A DNA stretch of 64,000 nt, taken from Lysobacter sp. (lineage in GTDB: Bacteria; Pseudomonadota; Gammaproteobacteria; Xanthomonadales; Xanthomonadaceae). The DNA lies in NCBI GenBank assembly GCA_008015835.1, contig SSGH01000025.1:29357-93356 (forward strand), read 5' to 3'. Shown here piece by piece: positions 62,930 through 64,000 of the stretch. Numbering within the stretch: the first letter of the stretch is position 1; every line of letters starts with the position of its first letter. The position numbers and the translations under genes are program-made. The notes below the pieces were generated by a model. It saw only the letters and a program-made list of their open reading frames with translations, was not told the origin of the DNA and made no database searches.

Positions 62930-64000
62930 TGAAAGTCCGTGCCCAGATCGCGATGGTACTCAACCTCGACAAATGCATCGGCTGCCACACCTGCTCGATC
63001 ACCTGCAAGAACGTCTGGACCAGCCGCGAAGGCGTCGAGTACGCCTGGTTCAACAACGTCGAGACCAAGCCCGGCATCGGCTATCCCAAGGAATGGGAGA
63101 ACCAGCAGAAATGGAACGGCGGCTGGGTGCGCGGCCGCAACGGCAAGATTACGCTCAAGGCCGGCGGGCGCCTGCGGATGCTGGCGAAGATCTTCGCCAA
63201 CCCCGACCTGCCGCAGATCGACGACTACTACGAGCCGTTCGATTTCGACTACCAGCATCTGCATCAGGCACCGGAAGGCCAGCACCAGCCGACCGCGCGT
63301 CCGCGGTCGCTGGTCAGCGGCGAGCGGATGCAGAAGATCCACTGGGGTCCGAATTGGGAGGAGATCCTCGGCACCGAGTTCGCCAAGCGCTCGAAGGACA
63401 GCAACTTCGACGGCGTGCAGCGCGAGATCTACGGTGCGTTCGAGAAGACGTTCATGATGTACCTGCCGCGGCTGTGCGAGCACTGCCTCAATCCGGCCTG
63501 CGTGGCCTCGTGCCCGAGCGGCGCGATCTACAAGCGCGAGGAGGACGGTATCGTCCTGATCGACCAGGACAAGTGCCGCGGCTGGCGCATGTGCGTCTCG
63601 GCCTGCCCGTACAAGAAGATCTACTACAACTGGAAGTCCGGTAAGTCCGAGAAATGCATCTTCTGCTACCCGCGCATCGAGATGGGCGAGCCGACGGTGT
63701 GCTCGGAAACCTGCGTGGGCCGCATCCGCTACCTCGGGGTGATGCTGTACGACGCCGACCGCATCCAGGAAGCCGCTTCGGTGCCGTCCGAGAAGGACCT
63801 GTACCAGGCCCACCTCGACATCTTCCTGGACCCCAACGACCCGAAGGTGATCGCGGCCGCGCGCGCGGAAGGCATCCCCGATAGCTGGCTGGACGCCGCC
63901 GTGGCATCGCCGGTGTACAAGCTGGCGATCGACTGGAAGCTGGCGCTGCCGCTGCACCCCGAATACCGCACGTTGCCGATGGTCTGGTACGTGCCGCCGC
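62929..64000 (+). CDS. narH: Respiratory nitrate reductase beta subunit NarH (partial)
   Basis: N-terminal 357 residues of the polyferredoxin that carries electrons from NarI to NarG; it continues past the right edge. Clusters visible are CIGCHTCSITCKNVW (16-30), CEHCLNPACVASCPSGA (near 184), CRGWRMCVSACPYKK (near 217, with W in place of one cysteine, as in the [3Fe-4S] cluster of NarH) and CIFCYPRIEMGEPTVCSETCVG (near 244). The ATG at 62929 overlaps the narG stop (TGATG). Normal length is about 510, so roughly 150 residues are outside. Confidence 0.96.
   Translation, partial: MKVRAQIAMVLNLDKCIGCHTCSITCKNVWTSREGVEYAWFNNVETKPGIGYPKEWENQQKWNGGWVRGRNGKITLKAGGRLRMLAKIFANPDLPQIDDYYEPFDFDYQHLHQAPEGQHQPTARPRSLVSGERMQKIHWGPNWEEILGTEFAKRSKDSNFDGVQREIYGAFEKTFMMYLPRLCEHCLNPACVASCPSGAIYKREEDGIVLIDQDKCRGWRMCVSACPYKKIYYNWKSGKSEKCIFCYPRIEMGEPTVCSETCVGRIRYLGVMLYDADRIQEAASVPSEKDLYQAHLDIFLDPNDPKVIAAARAEGIPDSWLDAAVASPVYKLAIDWKLALPLHPEYRTLPMVWYVPP

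Overview
The window is high-GC DNA (roughly two thirds G+C by eye) from a gammaproteobacterium. GTAG-type REP palindromes (8445-8583, 18590-18653, 33116-33134), an algR/hemC gene set, a fused moaC-moaB and the codon use suggest a Xanthomonadales (Lysobacteraceae-like) chromosome. That placement is inference from gene content, not from a marker gene.

Layout: (1) 1-5531, an operon for a SoeABC-type molybdenum sulfite dehydrogenase, with an SLC13-family permease and an unknown small membrane protein between the subunits; its first gene runs off the left edge. (2) 5599-12626, core genes (hemC, recQ, algR, a carboxylesterase, an EcsC-family gene) interrupted by one AT-rich secreted-protein gene. 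(3) 12666-20172, an RNA-repair locus: the sigma-54 activator rtcR, then a sigma-54 promoter driving rsr (Ro60 homologue), three Y-RNA-like tRNA-mimicking ncRNAs, a 122-bp tandem repeat, a small membrane protein with a possible Sm-like domain, rtcB, an unknown gene and rtcA. (4) 20313-25180, an SRPBCC protein, a DUF1428 protein, a two-component pair, a WYL regulator and a Tat-exported protein. (5) 25456-31366, a possible defence island (HTH regulator, N6-adenine methylase, and an operon of phosphoribosyltransferase-like protein, P-loop ATPase and an unknown protein) bracketed by similar 31-nt sequences. (6) 31424-48509, accessory DNA: a PIN-like protein, a pRiA4b ORF-3-like protein, a serine-recombinase module, a complete type I Wadjet operon (jetABCD), a deleted second copy of the recombinase module, transposase debris and a run of small hypothetical genes sharing a 31-nt upstream motif. 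(7) 48800-64000, an anaerobic nitrate-respiration island with FNR/DNR-like boxes: nnrS, a PLP decarboxylase, a DGC-domain protein, moaA-moaCB-moeA-moaD-moaE, narK, narG and the start of narH.

The two molybdoenzyme systems (sulfite dehydrogenase at the left end, nitrate reductase at the right) both need the molybdopterin cofactor made by the moa/moe genes. The RNA-repair locus should be silent until RtcR senses an RNA-damage ligand and opens the sigma-54 promoter. The accessory block between about 25.4 and 48.5 kb looks horizontally acquired. The narG frame is broken by one base in an A-run, which needs checking before the strain is called a nitrate respirer.
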